A stretch of DNA of 5,691 bases from Clostridiales bacterium (GTDB lineage Bacteria > Bacillota > Clostridia > Tissierellales > Sedimentibacteraceae), in assembly GCA_003497505.1 (NCBI GenBank), contig DNNV01000222.1, positions 6,465-12,155 of the forward strand, written 5' to 3'. The translations under genes were made by a program, and so were the position numbers. This document shows, in pieces, positions 1-5,691 of the stretch. Under the pieces are notes generated by a model. That model was not told the DNA's origin. It saw only the letters and a program-made list of their open reading frames with translations, and searched no databases. The stretch's first letter is position 1; every line of letters begins with the position of its first letter.

Positions 1-1
1 A

Positions 2-37
2 ATAATAGGATTTTTATACTACAGGATATTCGGATGA
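2..37 (+). CDS. C-terminal end of an upstream gene (partial)
   Basis: Only the last 11 codons and a TGA stop are in the window. They read IIGFLYYRIFG, a hydrophobic and aromatic tail that fits the end of a membrane protein. The stop lies 12 bp before the next ATG, and that gene's ribosome binding site falls inside the gap, so the two are probably co-transcribed. Small Gate-domain proteins like the next gene are often encoded as adjacent pairs, so this may be the partner subunit; that is inference from context. Of the other two plus frames, one stops at once and the other runs into the next gene without a plausible end, which favours this frame. Confidence 0.5.
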   Translation: MIGFLYYRIFG

Positions 38-49
38 TAGGGGGACATT

Positions 50-499
50 ATGGAAATAATAATTGATATAATCGGTAATCTCGTATCATTTATATGGGGA
101 ATTGCAAGAATATTGATTCCATTGATGATAGCTATAGAAATATTGAAGGATACAAAATTTATAAATAAGCTTTCGGGTTCAATCAAGCCTGTCACTAAAT
201 TTTTCACCATAAGTGAAAATTCCGGCATTTCTCTCTTATTCGGCGTGGCTTTCGGTCTCACCATAGGTGCCGGTGCAGTAATTCAGAGTGTAAAGGATTA
301 CGACATAGACAAAAGGAGCATATTTCTGGTGACCATGTTTTTATCCATGTGTCATGCAATATTTGAAGATTCGATACTTTTCGGCTCCATTGGAGCAAAT
401 ATATTTATTCTGCTGGCAGCGCGATTAATTTCCGCCGTATCCATTACATTCATATTATCGAGATTTATAAAGGAAGAACTCTCAAGTAAAATTCAATAA
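50..499 (+). CDS. Nucleoside-recognition (Gate) domain membrane protein, 149 aa
   Basis: This is a small integral membrane protein. Hydrophobic stretches lie at about residues 3-32, 58-81, 90-112 and 114-140. A glycine-rich segment (GLTIGAGAV, 69-77) follows the second stretch, and the polar pair H102...E106-D107 lies inside the third. This pattern of a Gly-rich membrane segment with a buried H-x3-ED motif is typical of short Gate/nucleoside-recognition proteins in Firmicutes, including the SpmA/SpmB spore-maturation relatives. The substrate of these short forms is generally unknown, and the family name does not prove nucleoside transport. At 149 aa it is a half-size form, likely to work with a partner. 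ATG at 50 is supported by AGGGGG at 39-44. The gene follows the partial upstream gene closely and ends at a strong hairpin. Family assignment is fairly sure; function is not. Confidence 0.75.
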   Translation: MEIIIDIIGNLVSFIWGIARILIPLMIAIEILKDTKFINKLSGSIKPVTKFFTISENSGISLLFGVAFGLTIGAGAVIQSVKDYDIDKRSIFLVTMFLSMCHAIFEDSILFGSIGANIFILLAARLISAVSITFILSRFIKEELSSKIQ

Positions 500-504
500 A
501 CTTA

Positions 505-538
505 AGGTCGGATTGGTATTACCAATCCGACCTGTTTT
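505..538. terminator. Bidirectional intrinsic terminator between convergent genes
   Basis: A perfect 13-bp inverted repeat, AGGTCGGATTGGT at 505-517 and its complement at 521-533, is separated by a 3-nt loop. On the plus strand it is followed by G then TTTT (535-538), just after the membrane-protein stop at 499. On the minus strand it lies directly past the hisS stop and is followed by a looser T-rich run (TTAAGTTTATT). The tail is short on both sides, but the stem is long and about half G/C. It most likely ends both converging transcripts. Confidence 0.8.
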
Positions 539-1793
539 AGTTAGCAGATAAATCCTTCAGCTCTGTTTCTTCTCCGTCGTATACGGCAAATTTATTAAAT
601 CCGTATTCCGTAAATTGGTTTAATTGCTTTGACAGCTTCTTTGCCTTTTCAAACAGAGATACAACGTATCCTTGTTCTCTGAGCTCATCCGCCTTCTTCA
701 TCACGTCTATATAATCGTCTCCTGACTCATAGAGCACAACCACCTTTTCCTGACCCGGAACTCTGAATTTTTCTTCCATGAGCTGATTTACAAGTCTTTC
801 GAAGCCAATTGAAAATCCTATTGCAGGTATCTTTTCTCCGATGAAATTGCCTACCATTTCATCGTATCTGCCGCCTCCTGCTATGGAATATCCCAAATCC
901 TTGTAAGCAACCTCGAAAATGGAGCCGGTATAATAGCCCATACCTCTTATGAGGGTGAAATCAAATTCAACATCATATTTATCTCCTGCATATCTTCTTG
1001 AGCTCTCGAGGATTTCCTTTACTTCCTTGACAACATCCTCGGACACACCGTACTCACTCAGGATTTCTGTTCCCTTTTCATTCATGCTCTTCAGCGCATC
1101 TACCAATTTCGTAATGGCTTCATCATTGTACTGTTTTTCCCGGAGCTCCTTTTGGATGCCTTCCATTCCTATTTTGTCCAGCTTGTCAACCACGATACAC
1201 ACGCTGTCGAATTCTTCTTCTGTAAATCCACAGCTTGTTATAACTGCCTTCAAAACTCTCCTGTCGTTGAATCTTACCACAAAATCATTTACGCCCAGAG
1301 CATTCAGCGCCTTTGCCGTTGTTGCTATAAGCTCCAGCTCGGCAGCCTTTGTTCCGTCACCGATTATATCTATGTCGCACTGCTTGAAGCTTCTGTATCT
1401 TCCTTTTTGCGCCCTTTCCGCCCTGAACACATTTCCCACCTGCAACGCTTTGAAAACACCCGGGAGATTGGCCTTGTTGTTGCAATAGAACCTGCTTAAA
1501 GGAACAGTAAGATCATATCTCAGGCCTAAATCAGCCAGGTCTTCCTCTGACAGTTCTCCTTTTGAGAAATCAAGCTTTTCTCCTCTTTTCAGAATTTTAA
1601 ATATAAGCTTCAGATTTTCTCCGCCCTTGCTTCCAACCAGATTCTCTATGTTCTCAACCACAGGCGTTTCTATAAGCTCAAAACCGCTCTGTTTGTATGT
1701 ATTTACTATAACACCTTCCACGTAGTCCCTGATTTCTTTCTCCTGAGGTGTTATATCTCTCATTCCCTTTGCAGGGTTTGTATTAGCCTTCAT
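537..1793 (-). CDS. hisS: Histidine--tRNA ligase (HisRS), 418 aa
   Basis: Class II aminoacyl-tRNA synthetase that charges tRNA-His with histidine using ATP in the cytosol. Visible landmarks, numbered from the chosen start: GMRD at 10-13, motif 1 around P44 (IETPVVE), LRYDLTVP at 91-98, motif 2 FRAERAQKGRYRSF at 123-136, the histidine signature LIRGMGYYTG at 281-290 with the expected catalytic Arg283, AGGGRYD at 305-311, and motif 3 GFSIGFERL at 326-334. A C-terminal anticodon-binding domain runs from about 349. Length is normal. It is not the most common bacterial sequence type: motif 2 continues as CDIDIIGD and the histidine signature has GMGYY rather than the usual GLDYY. A TTG at 1856 would add 21 residues, but it lacks a ribosome binding site and lies upstream of the predicted transcript start. 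It sits 84 bp downstream of dsdA, not beside aspS as in many Firmicutes. Confidence 0.95.
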   Translation of the reverse strand: MKANTNPAKGMRDITPQEKEIRDYVEGVIVNTYKQSGFELIETPVVENIENLVGSKGGENLKLIFKILKRGEKLDFSKGELSEEDLADLGLRYDLTVPLSRFYCNNKANLPGVFKALQVGNVFRAERAQKGRYRSFKQCDIDIIGDGTKAAELELIATTAKALNALGVNDFVVRFNDRRVLKAVITSCGFTEEEFDSVCIVVDKLDKIGMEGIQKELREKQYNDEAITKLVDALKSMNEKGTEILSEYGVSEDVVKEVKEILESSRRYAGDKYDVEFDFTLIRGMGYYTGSIFEVAYKDLGYSIAGGGRYDEMVGNFIGEKIPAIGFSIGFERLVNQLMEEKFRVPGQEKVVVLYESGDDYIDVMKKADELREQGYVVSLFEKAKKLSKQLNQFTEYGFNKFAVYDGEETELKDLSAN

Positions 1794-1797
1794 TGCT

Positions 1798-1804
1798 ACC
1801 TCCT
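1798..1804 (-). promoter_or_regulatory. Ribosome binding site that fixes the hisS start
   Basis: AGGAGGT on the minus strand lies 4 nt before ATG at 1793, with the GGAGG core at normal spacing. No comparable site precedes the upstream in-frame TTG at 1856, so the 418-residue start is preferred over the 439-residue reading. Confidence 0.85.
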
Positions 1805-1846
1805 GTCCTGCAATTATGACTGTCGTCTTAATTTCATTTTTTTCTA

Positions 1847-1875
1847 ATATTACCAAATAAACTGTTTATTATCAA
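1847..1875 (-). promoter_or_regulatory. Predicted sigma-A-type promoter for hisS
   Basis: On the minus strand a -35 box TTGATA (1875-1870) and a -10 box TAATAT (1852-1847) are separated by exactly 17 bp. Transcription would begin near 1840, giving a leader of about 47 nt. That leader is too short for a T-box. It lies between the dsdA stop (1878) and hisS, so hisS can be expressed apart from dsdA. Prediction from sequence only. Confidence 0.6.
1856..1870. promoter_or_regulatory. 15-bp palindrome in the hisS promoter spacer (possible operator)
   Basis: AATAAAC and GTTTATT form a perfect 7+7 inverted repeat around a single central base. It fills most of the 17-bp spacer and touches the -35 box. 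A dimeric repressor bound here would block RNA polymerase. It has the length and the centre (CWG) of a CodY box, but the six inner positions do not match, so no regulator is named. Confidence 0.45.
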
Positions 1876-1877
1876 CT

Positions 1878-3206
1878 CTATTTTAAATGAGTTTCCAAAA
1901 ACTGCTTTCTTATTTCATCAGGTACGAGGCTGCCTCCTGTGGCCCACGCAACGTGGACAGCATTTTTCATCTTGTGTTCCAGTTCATATTTAGCTATATA
2001 TTCCTTTCCTTCATCCGAAGCTTCCATCTTTATTACACATTCAAATGCTGCACAGGCCGAGGGTTCAATATATATATTCTCAGAAGCATAAAGGTATCTC
2101 ATATTGTCATAAAGCTTGTAATCATCAACAGTAAAAATTCCTCCAAGCACATAGTCCATTATTTTTCCCACCAGCTTTGAAGGTCTGCCTACCGCAAGTC
2201 CGTCCGCATGTGTTTTACCGTCAATTCCCAGGTCCTGCACGCATATATCATCATGCAGCCCCGTGGCCATTCCCGCAAGCATGGCAGGGGCATGGGTTGG
2301 CTCCACAAAAAAGCAATGCACATTATCTCCGTATATTGACTTCAATCCATATGTAATTCCTCCCGGGGACCCGCCTACACCGCAGGGCAGGTAAACAAAC
2401 ATTGGATGCTCCTCGTTAACAGTCACGTTCATATCATTCAGCTGCTTTTCAAGCCTCCTTGCTGCAACGGCATAACCTAAAAACAAATTCATGGAATTTT
2501 CATCGTCCACAAAGTAGCTCATTGGATCCATATCCGAAAGTTTCCTGCCTTCCTCCACCGCCTTGGAGAAATCACTATCGTATTCCACAACCTGTGCGCC
2601 TTTTGACCTCAGGAGATCTTTTTTCCACTGCTTGGCATCTGCTGACATATGCACGATTACATTAAACCCCAGCGCGGCAGAAGTTATACCTATGCTCAAT
2701 CCCAGGTTTCCTGTTGACCCAACCTGTATTTTGAACTGATGGAAAAAATCCCTGTATTTTTGCTGAGCAAGTATGGCATAGTCATCCTCTTCAGTAATCA
2801 TATTGTTTTCCAAAGCAAGCTTCTCTGCGTATTTCAGCACTTCATATATTCCTCCCCTTGCCTTTATGCTTCCCGCTATGGCAAGGTGGCTGTCCATTTT
2901 AAGAAGCAGCTGTCCCGAAATTTCGCAGTTGTACGCTTCCTCAAGTTTATTTTTCATATTTTTTATTTCTTTTAAGGGAGATTCTATTATCCCGTGAAAT
3001 GATTTTGTTTCTGGAAACAGAATTTCTATAAGAGGTGCAAATTTTTCAAGTCGTCTCTCCGCATCATCAATTGCAGCTGTGTCCATATGTATTTTTTTCT
3101 CAGCCTCTCCATAAGATACAAGTTTTGGGTTCAGCCAAAGAACCTCCTTCAGCTGGGATACTGCTTTCAAATCTTTGCTATGTATTAATTCATTCTTATC
3201 AATCAT
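1878..3206 (-). CDS. dsdA: D-serine dehydratase (D-serine ammonia-lyase), 442 aa
   Basis: PLP-dependent cytosolic enzyme of fold type II that converts D-serine to pyruvate and ammonia. It is used to detoxify or consume D-serine. The PLP lysine is most likely K115 in GSIKARGG (112-119). The phosphate-cradling loop is [11 protein letters not shown] (163-173). A second Gly-rich segment, [10 protein letters not shown], is at 274-283, and the C-terminal WATGGSLVP (421-429) completes the cofactor pocket. The distinctive N-terminal part (NPKL at 26-29) and the length match DsdA rather than biosynthetic threonine dehydratases. ATG at 3206 has AGGAGG five bases upstream. No dsdC-type regulator or dsdX-type transporter is visible beside it. 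hisS follows after 84 bp, and a possible attenuator hairpin lies directly upstream. Identification is secure; whether the natural substrate is only D-serine cannot be read from sequence. Confidence 0.93.
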   Translation of the reverse strand: MIDKNELIHSKDLKAVSQLKEVLWLNPKLVSYGEAEKKIHMDTAAIDDAERRLEKFAPLIEILFPETKSFHGIIESPLKEIKNMKNKLEEAYNCEISGQLLLKMDSHLAIAGSIKARGGIYEVLKYAEKLALENNMITEEDDYAILAQQKYRDFFHQFKIQVGSTGNLGLSIGITSAALGFNVIVHMSADAKQWKKDLLRSKGAQVVEYDSDFSKAVEEGRKLSDMDPMSYFVDDENSMNLFLGYAVAARRLEKQLNDMNVTVNEEHPMFVYLPCGVGGSPGGITYGLKSIYGDNVHCFFVEPTHAPAMLAGMATGLHDDICVQDLGIDGKTHADGLAVGRPSKLVGKIMDYVLGGIFTVDDYKLYDNMRYLYASENIYIEPSACAAFECVIKMEASDEGKEYIAKYELEHKMKNAVHVAWATGGSLVPDEIRKQFLETHLK

Positions 3207-3218
3207 AGTTTCCTCCTG

Positions 3219-3240
3219 AAAAAGGGAAGGATTCCTCCCT
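3219..3240 (-). terminator. Hairpin plus T-run in the dsdA leader (terminator or attenuator)
   Basis: On the minus strand AGGGAGG (3240-3234), loop AAT, then CCTTCCCT (3230-3223) form a 5-bp plus 2-bp stem with one bulged T. The last T of the stem begins a TTTTT run (3223-3219). The dsdA ribosome binding site starts 2 nt later. It may end the DUF2922 transcript (stop at 3302). However, there is no room for a dsdA promoter after it, so dsdA expression needs read-through. Stem strength is moderate. Confidence 0.45.
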
Positions 3241-3254
3241 CCCCTGATGGTGTT

Positions 3255-3260
3255 ATTATA
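3255..3260 (-). promoter_or_regulatory. Extended -10 promoter element for dsdA
   Basis: The minus strand reads TGATATAAT, a perfect TATAAT with the upstream TG of an extended -10. The -35 position (TATAAA, 17 bp away) is poor, as is common for extended -10 promoters. Transcription would start near 3248, giving a leader of about 42 nt that contains the hairpin at 3223-3240. Confidence 0.5.
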
Positions 3261-3280
3261 TCATATCTTCAGTAATTTTT

Positions 3281-3298
3281 ATACACTGTTATTAACAA
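3281..3298. repeat. Near-copy of the hisS promoter element, upstream of dsdA
   Basis: On the plus strand, 3281-3298 aligns with 1857-1875 over 18 columns with two mismatches and a one-base gap; both share ACTGTT and ATTAnCAA. The element includes the palindrome TGTTATTAACA (3287-3297), just upstream of the dsdA promoter region. It may be a second operator for one regulator, or a chance match in AT-rich DNA. Confidence 0.3.
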
Positions 3299-3301
3299 TT
3301 T

Positions 3302-3517
3302 TTATATCAACTTCTGCTTTGTTGTCACTATTACATTGGCGCCCTTTATTCCTGACAGGCTGAATTTGCTGCCAAGATTAAGATCAATAAATGCATTCAT
3401 GTTATCTTCTACTTCCTTGGTCGTAAGATCAGGCCTTGGATCCTCAAGATTGAATGTGAATGTTTTTCCTTCGTTAGTGTTGAACAACATTGCCAATCTT
3501 TCTGTTATATCAGACAT
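3302..3517 (-). CDS. DUF2922 family small protein, 71 aa
   Basis: Small soluble protein of unknown function, recognised as DUF2922 by its layout: an N-terminal strand (RLAMLFNT, 7-14), GKTFTFNLEDPRPDLT (17-32), a helix TKEVEDNMNAFIDLN (33-47), and a C-terminal strand with GANVIVTTKQKL (59-70). Full length for the family, which is usually around 70 aa. No signal peptide or membrane segment is seen. ATG at 3517 is supported by AAGGGGTGAT at 3530-3521. It follows the DUF1659 gene after 36 bp on the same strand, a pairing common in Firmicutes, so the two probably act together. The small YvrJ-type gene that sometimes completes this cluster is not present in the 95 bp downstream. Confidence 0.8.
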   Translation of the reverse strand: MSDITERLAMLFNTNEGKTFTFNLEDPRPDLTTKEVEDNMNAFIDLNLGSKFSLSGIKGANVIVTTKQKLI

Positions 3518-3553
3518 TTCATCACCCCTTTCAACAATAAATATTTTTGATGT

Positions 3554-3784
3554 TTACTCTTTATCTTCCAAAAGCTCATATGCCTCGTGCCTTGTCACCT
3601 TTTTCATGTCGTGTTTCTGCATGCTGTGCATAAACTTTGCAGCTTCATAAAAAGCTTCATTTGAAGCAGAAGTTCTTAAATCAGGCAGTGTCTTTGTTTT
3701 AAGAACTTCCTTATTATTTTCATCAAAGCCCTTGCTGAAGACAACCTTCAATACGGAATCTGATTGATTCACTATCACTTTCAT
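3554..3784 (-). CDS. DUF1659 family small protein, 76 aa
   Basis: Small soluble protein of unknown function matching DUF1659. An N-terminal strand with VLKVVFSKGFDENNKEVLKTKTLPDL (11-36) is followed by a helix rich in Ala, Tyr and Phe (EAFYEAAKFMHSMQ, 43-56). The charged tail, KKVTRHEAYELLED (61-74), resembles the family's C-terminal helix. No catalytic motif, signal peptide or membrane segment is visible. It is the first gene of a two-gene unit with DUF2922 and is divergent from the DNA methyltransferase. Its ribosome binding site is a full 11-nt match to the 16S tail, which suggests high translation. Any link to the methyltransferase is unsupported beyond proximity. Confidence 0.8.
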   Translation of the reverse strand: MKVIVNQSDSVLKVVFSKGFDENNKEVLKTKTLPDLRTSASNEAFYEAAKFMHSMQKHDMKKVTRHEAYELLEDKE

Positions 3785-3787
3785 TTT

Positions 3788-3798
3788 ATCACCTCCTT
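3788..3798 (-). promoter_or_regulatory. Full-length Shine-Dalgarno sequence of the DUF1659 gene
   Basis: The minus strand carries AAGGAGGTGAT, complementary over 11 nt to the 16S rRNA 3' tail, with the GGAGG core 7 nt before ATG at 3784. The following DUF2922 gene has the same site with one change and a base trimmed, so both small proteins may be made in quantity. Confidence 0.8.
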
Positions 3799-3831
3799 CT
3801 ACTACTATATAGCATCTGGTCGCTTATTTTA

Positions 3832-3860
3832 TTGATTTATTTTATCTAAAATGGTAACAT
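3832..3860 (+). promoter_or_regulatory. Candidate promoter for the DNA methyltransferase
   Basis: TTGATT (3832-3837) and TAACAT (3855-3860) are separated by 17 bp; the -10 matches consensus at four of six positions. Transcription near 3867 would leave a leader of about 25 nt before ATG at 3892 and would exclude the in-frame ATGs at 3859 and 3862. Confidence 0.35.
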
Positions 3861-3868
3861 GATGGAAA
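3839..3868 (-). promoter_or_regulatory. Candidate promoter for the DUF1659-DUF2922 unit
   Basis: On the minus strand TTTCCA (3868-3863) and TAAAAT (3844-3839) are 18 bp apart. The -10 is good and the -35 is weak. It overlaps the candidate plus-strand promoter almost completely, so the two divergent units could compete for polymerase. Alternative -10-like sequences occur in this AT-rich gap, so the exact boxes are uncertain. Confidence 0.3.
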
Positions 3869-3891
3869 GGACATCAATTGGAGAAGGAATT

Positions 3892-5691
3892 ATGAACAAG
3901 TCGCTGCCGAAAGAGCTGAGAGATATAGTTGAAACCTTGAACCATGACTATCTGACAGGCGTAAAATATGTAATATATATAACCGCAAAAATTATTTATG
4001 AGAGATCTACCCCGGATTTTTCGCACATAAAACCGAATTTATTCAGTGAATATGAATTTTTCGACCTTCGGGATGCGGAAGCAGAAAAAAAAATCACTGA
4101 TCTGCTCACCTCGGCTGTGAACAAAATAAATTCGAAGTCCTTCCGACCTGCAGAGCTTTATGAAAGACTTCTTACACCCAGGGAAAAGAAGGAGCTTGGT
4201 CAAGTTTATACCCCTTATGAAATTATCGACAAAATGCTTGATCAGGCATTTGAATTAAAGGCTGTTAACAAAAATATCAAAATTCTTGATCCTTCCTGCG
4301 GAGGCGGTTACTTTCTCATCAAGGCTTTTGAAAGACTGCGTACTTCTCTGGGAGACGCTGTGGATGACAGATATATTGCGGAAAACATGCTGTACGGCGT
4401 GGATGTAGATGAATTCTCCGTTTTCCTCACAAAGGCAGGACTGCTTTTTGTATCAGGTTCACGCAGATTAAGTTTCAATATACATTGTTTTGATTTTCTG
4501 ACAGACTTAAATAATCTGGGCAGCTTTGACATCATAGTGGGCAACCCTCCATATGTTGGACATAAGAATTCATCTGCTCAGTACAGAAAAGAGTTGTATG
4601 AAAAATACCCCGAAGTATTTTACGACAAGGCAGATATATCATATTGCTTTTTTAAAAAGGGGATGGACAACCTCAGGGAAGCCGGGATCATATCCTTCAT
4701 AACCTCCAGGTACTTTATGGAGGCTCTGTATGCAAGGGGACTAAGAGCATACATTAAAAACAATTTCAACATTCTGTCTATCTTTGATTTTGACGGAGGC
4801 AGAGTATTCAAAGGCGCAATGGTAAGCCCCGCCGTCGTTACATTAACAAATATTGGCTGGAACAAAAAGGACTTTTCCTACGTCAAATATAATGAAGGTT
4901 CTTTGAAGGAAAGCTTTGTTTTCCCCCAGGAAAAATTAAGGGACCAGGGCTGGATTATATTGAGAGACGAAGACGATAACCTGTTTAATCGAATACATGA
5001 TTCTTCAAATGCATACATTAAGGATGTGTGCACCCTTAAGCAGGGAATTATCACAGGGCTGGACAAGGCCTTCATTGTGGATGAGGCTGCCGTCGAAAAA
5101 TACGGTATTGAGAGTTCCTTACTCAAAAAATGGATAAAAAACAGCAGCATATCAAGAGATTACGTAAAATATAATAACCTGTATCTGATATATTCCAACA
5201 TTATAGATAATGAGCAAGATTATCCCAATGCAATCAGATACCTTTCAGAATACAAGGACAGACTTCAGAGCAGAAGAGAATGCATAAAGGGCTACAGAAA
5301 GTGGTATGAGCTTCAATGGGGACGGGTTCAATCCGACTTTGAAAACCCGAAAATAGTTTTCCCATACAAATCCTCTGGCAACAATTTTTATTACGATGAA
5401 AATGAATATTTTTGCAGCGCTGATATATATCTTATGAACGGTTTTCCGCAGGAGCTTTCCTTGGAATACCTTCTAAAATATCTAAATTCAGACATATTTG
5501 AATTTTATTTCAAATGTGGCGCAAAAAAGGTGGGAAATAATACATATGAATATTATCCCAATAAATTAAACTATGCTAAAATATTTTTACCTCAGGAAAA
5601 CAATCAGAAAAATATATCTGATTTAGGAAAAATTAATATTGAAATATTCCTGAAAAAGGTGTTTAATATAACCGAAGAGGAGGTAAAAAAT
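3892..5691 (+). CDS. N6-adenine DNA methyltransferase, Eco57I/TaqI type, CamA-like (3' partial)
   Basis: S-adenosylmethionine-dependent enzyme that methylates adenine N6 in DNA. The frame is open for 600 codons to the window end. In order: a helical N-terminal extension (1-100); motif X GQVYTPYE (103-110); SAM-binding motif I DPSCGGGYFL (133-142); an acidic motif II-like GVDVDE; catalytic motif IV NPPY (218-221) followed by VGHK. A TaqI-like target-recognition part then carries GIITGLDKAF (385-394), RKWYELQWGR (469-478), FPYKS (490-494) and YEYYPNK (552-558). These C-terminal motifs and VGHK closely resemble CamA of Clostridioides difficile as I recall it. CamA is a 577-residue solitary methyltransferase for CAAAAA, so only a short tail is probably missing here. 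No nuclease domain is recognisable. ATG at 3892 has GGAG 8 nt upstream; in-frame ATGs at 3859 and 3862 lack a good site. Target sequence and solitary status are unproven. Confidence 0.88.
   Translation, partial: MNKSLPKELRDIVETLNHDYLTGVKYVIYITAKIIYERSTPDFSHIKPNLFSEYEFFDLRDAEAEKKITDLLTSAVNKINSKSFRPAELYERLLTPREKKELGQVYTPYEIIDKMLDQAFELKAVNKNIKILDPSCGGGYFLIKAFERLRTSLGDAVDDRYIAENMLYGVDVDEFSVFLTKAGLLFVSGSRRLSFNIHCFDFLTDLNNLGSFDIIVGNPPYVGHKNSSAQYRKELYEKYPEVFYDKADISYCFFKKGMDNLREAGIISFITSRYFMEALYARGLRAYIKNNFNILSIFDFDGGRVFKGAMVSPAVVTLTNIGWNKKDFSYVKYNEGSLKESFVFPQEKLRDQGWIILRDEDDNLFNRIHDSSNAYIKDVCTLKQGIITGLDKAFIVDEAAVEKYGIESSLLKKWIKNSSISRDYVKYNNLYLIYSNIIDNEQDYPNAIRYLSEYKDRLQSRRECIKGYRKWYELQWGRVQSDFENPKIVFPYKSSGNNFYYDENEYFCSADIYLMNGFPQELSLEYLLKYLNSDIFEFYFKCGAKKVGNNTYEYYPNKLNYAKIFLPQENNQKNISDLGKINIEIFLKKVFNITEEEVKN

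Noticed and set aside
949..1488. Long plus-strand open frame (179 codons) inside hisS
   Set aside because: It is antisense to a clearly conserved HisRS, is rich in Ser/Leu/Phe as expected of a shadow frame, and has no family resemblance.
1815..1838. Seven-codon upstream frame (MKLRRQS) in the hisS leader as an attenuator peptide
   Set aside because: It has no histidine codons, no ribosome binding site, and no terminator hairpin before hisS.
1794..1856. TTG start giving a 439-residue HisRS
   Set aside because: It has no ribosome binding site, lies upstream of the predicted transcript start, and the extra 21 residues are not HisRS-like; ATG at 1793 has AGGAGGT.
1856..1870. CodY box at the hisS promoter
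   Set aside because: Only the outer AAT/ATT and the central CAG fit; six of 15 positions differ from AATTTTCWGAAAATT.
1874..1893. Imperfect AACTC...GAGTT hairpin over the dsdA stop as a terminator
   Set aside because: It is AT-rich with a bulge and no T-run follows on the minus strand; it also overlaps the hisS -35.
3859..3891. Earlier in-frame ATGs (3859, 3862) for the methyltransferase
   Set aside because: There is no adequate ribosome binding site before them and they fall on or next to the candidate -10; not fully excluded.
4012..4092. PD...ExK nuclease motif (residues 41-67) in the methyltransferase N-terminus
   Set aside because: P41-D42 and E65-x-K67 can be read, but the segment is too short and lacks the beta-strand context of a PD-(D/E)XK nuclease; most likely coincidence.
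4308..5150. Three minus-strand open frames of 78-90 codons
   Set aside because: All are antisense to the conserved methyltransferase and have no recognisable features.

Overview
The window is AT-rich and tightly packed. It has strong GGAGG-type ribosome binding sites and frequent AGA and ATA codons, and it carries a DUF1659-DUF2922 small-gene pair. This points to a low-GC Gram-positive of the Clostridia/Tissierellia type. The species cannot be named from the sequence alone.

Layout: (a) 1-540, plus strand: the last codons of an upstream gene, then a small multi-pass membrane protein with a nucleoside-recognition (Gate) domain. It ends at a 13-bp perfect hairpin that also lies just past the end of the convergent hisS. 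(b) 537-3206, minus strand: D-serine dehydratase (dsdA), then histidyl-tRNA synthetase (hisS) 84 bp downstream. hisS has a good promoter of its own with a 15-bp palindrome in the spacer. dsdA is preceded by an extended -10 promoter and a hairpin plus T-run that sits against its ribosome binding site. (c) 3302-3784, minus strand: two small cytosolic proteins of unknown function, DUF1659 then DUF2922, each with a near-complete anti-16S ribosome binding site. (d) 3892-5691, plus strand: a divergently transcribed N6-adenine DNA methyltransferase of the Eco57I/TaqI type. It is cut by the window end after 600 codons and is probably nearly complete.

The most interesting item is the methyltransferase. 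Its catalytic and target-recognition parts resemble, from memory, CamA of Clostridioides difficile, the solitary CAAAAA methyltransferase linked to sporulation. No restriction gene is visible, although the downstream side is outside the window. The second point of interest is regulatory: dsdA and hisS carry related ~18-bp AT-rich elements upstream, and the hisS copy occupies the promoter spacer, so a shared regulator is possible. Apart from the dsdA-hisS run and the DUF pair, the genes look like independent units rather than one pathway.
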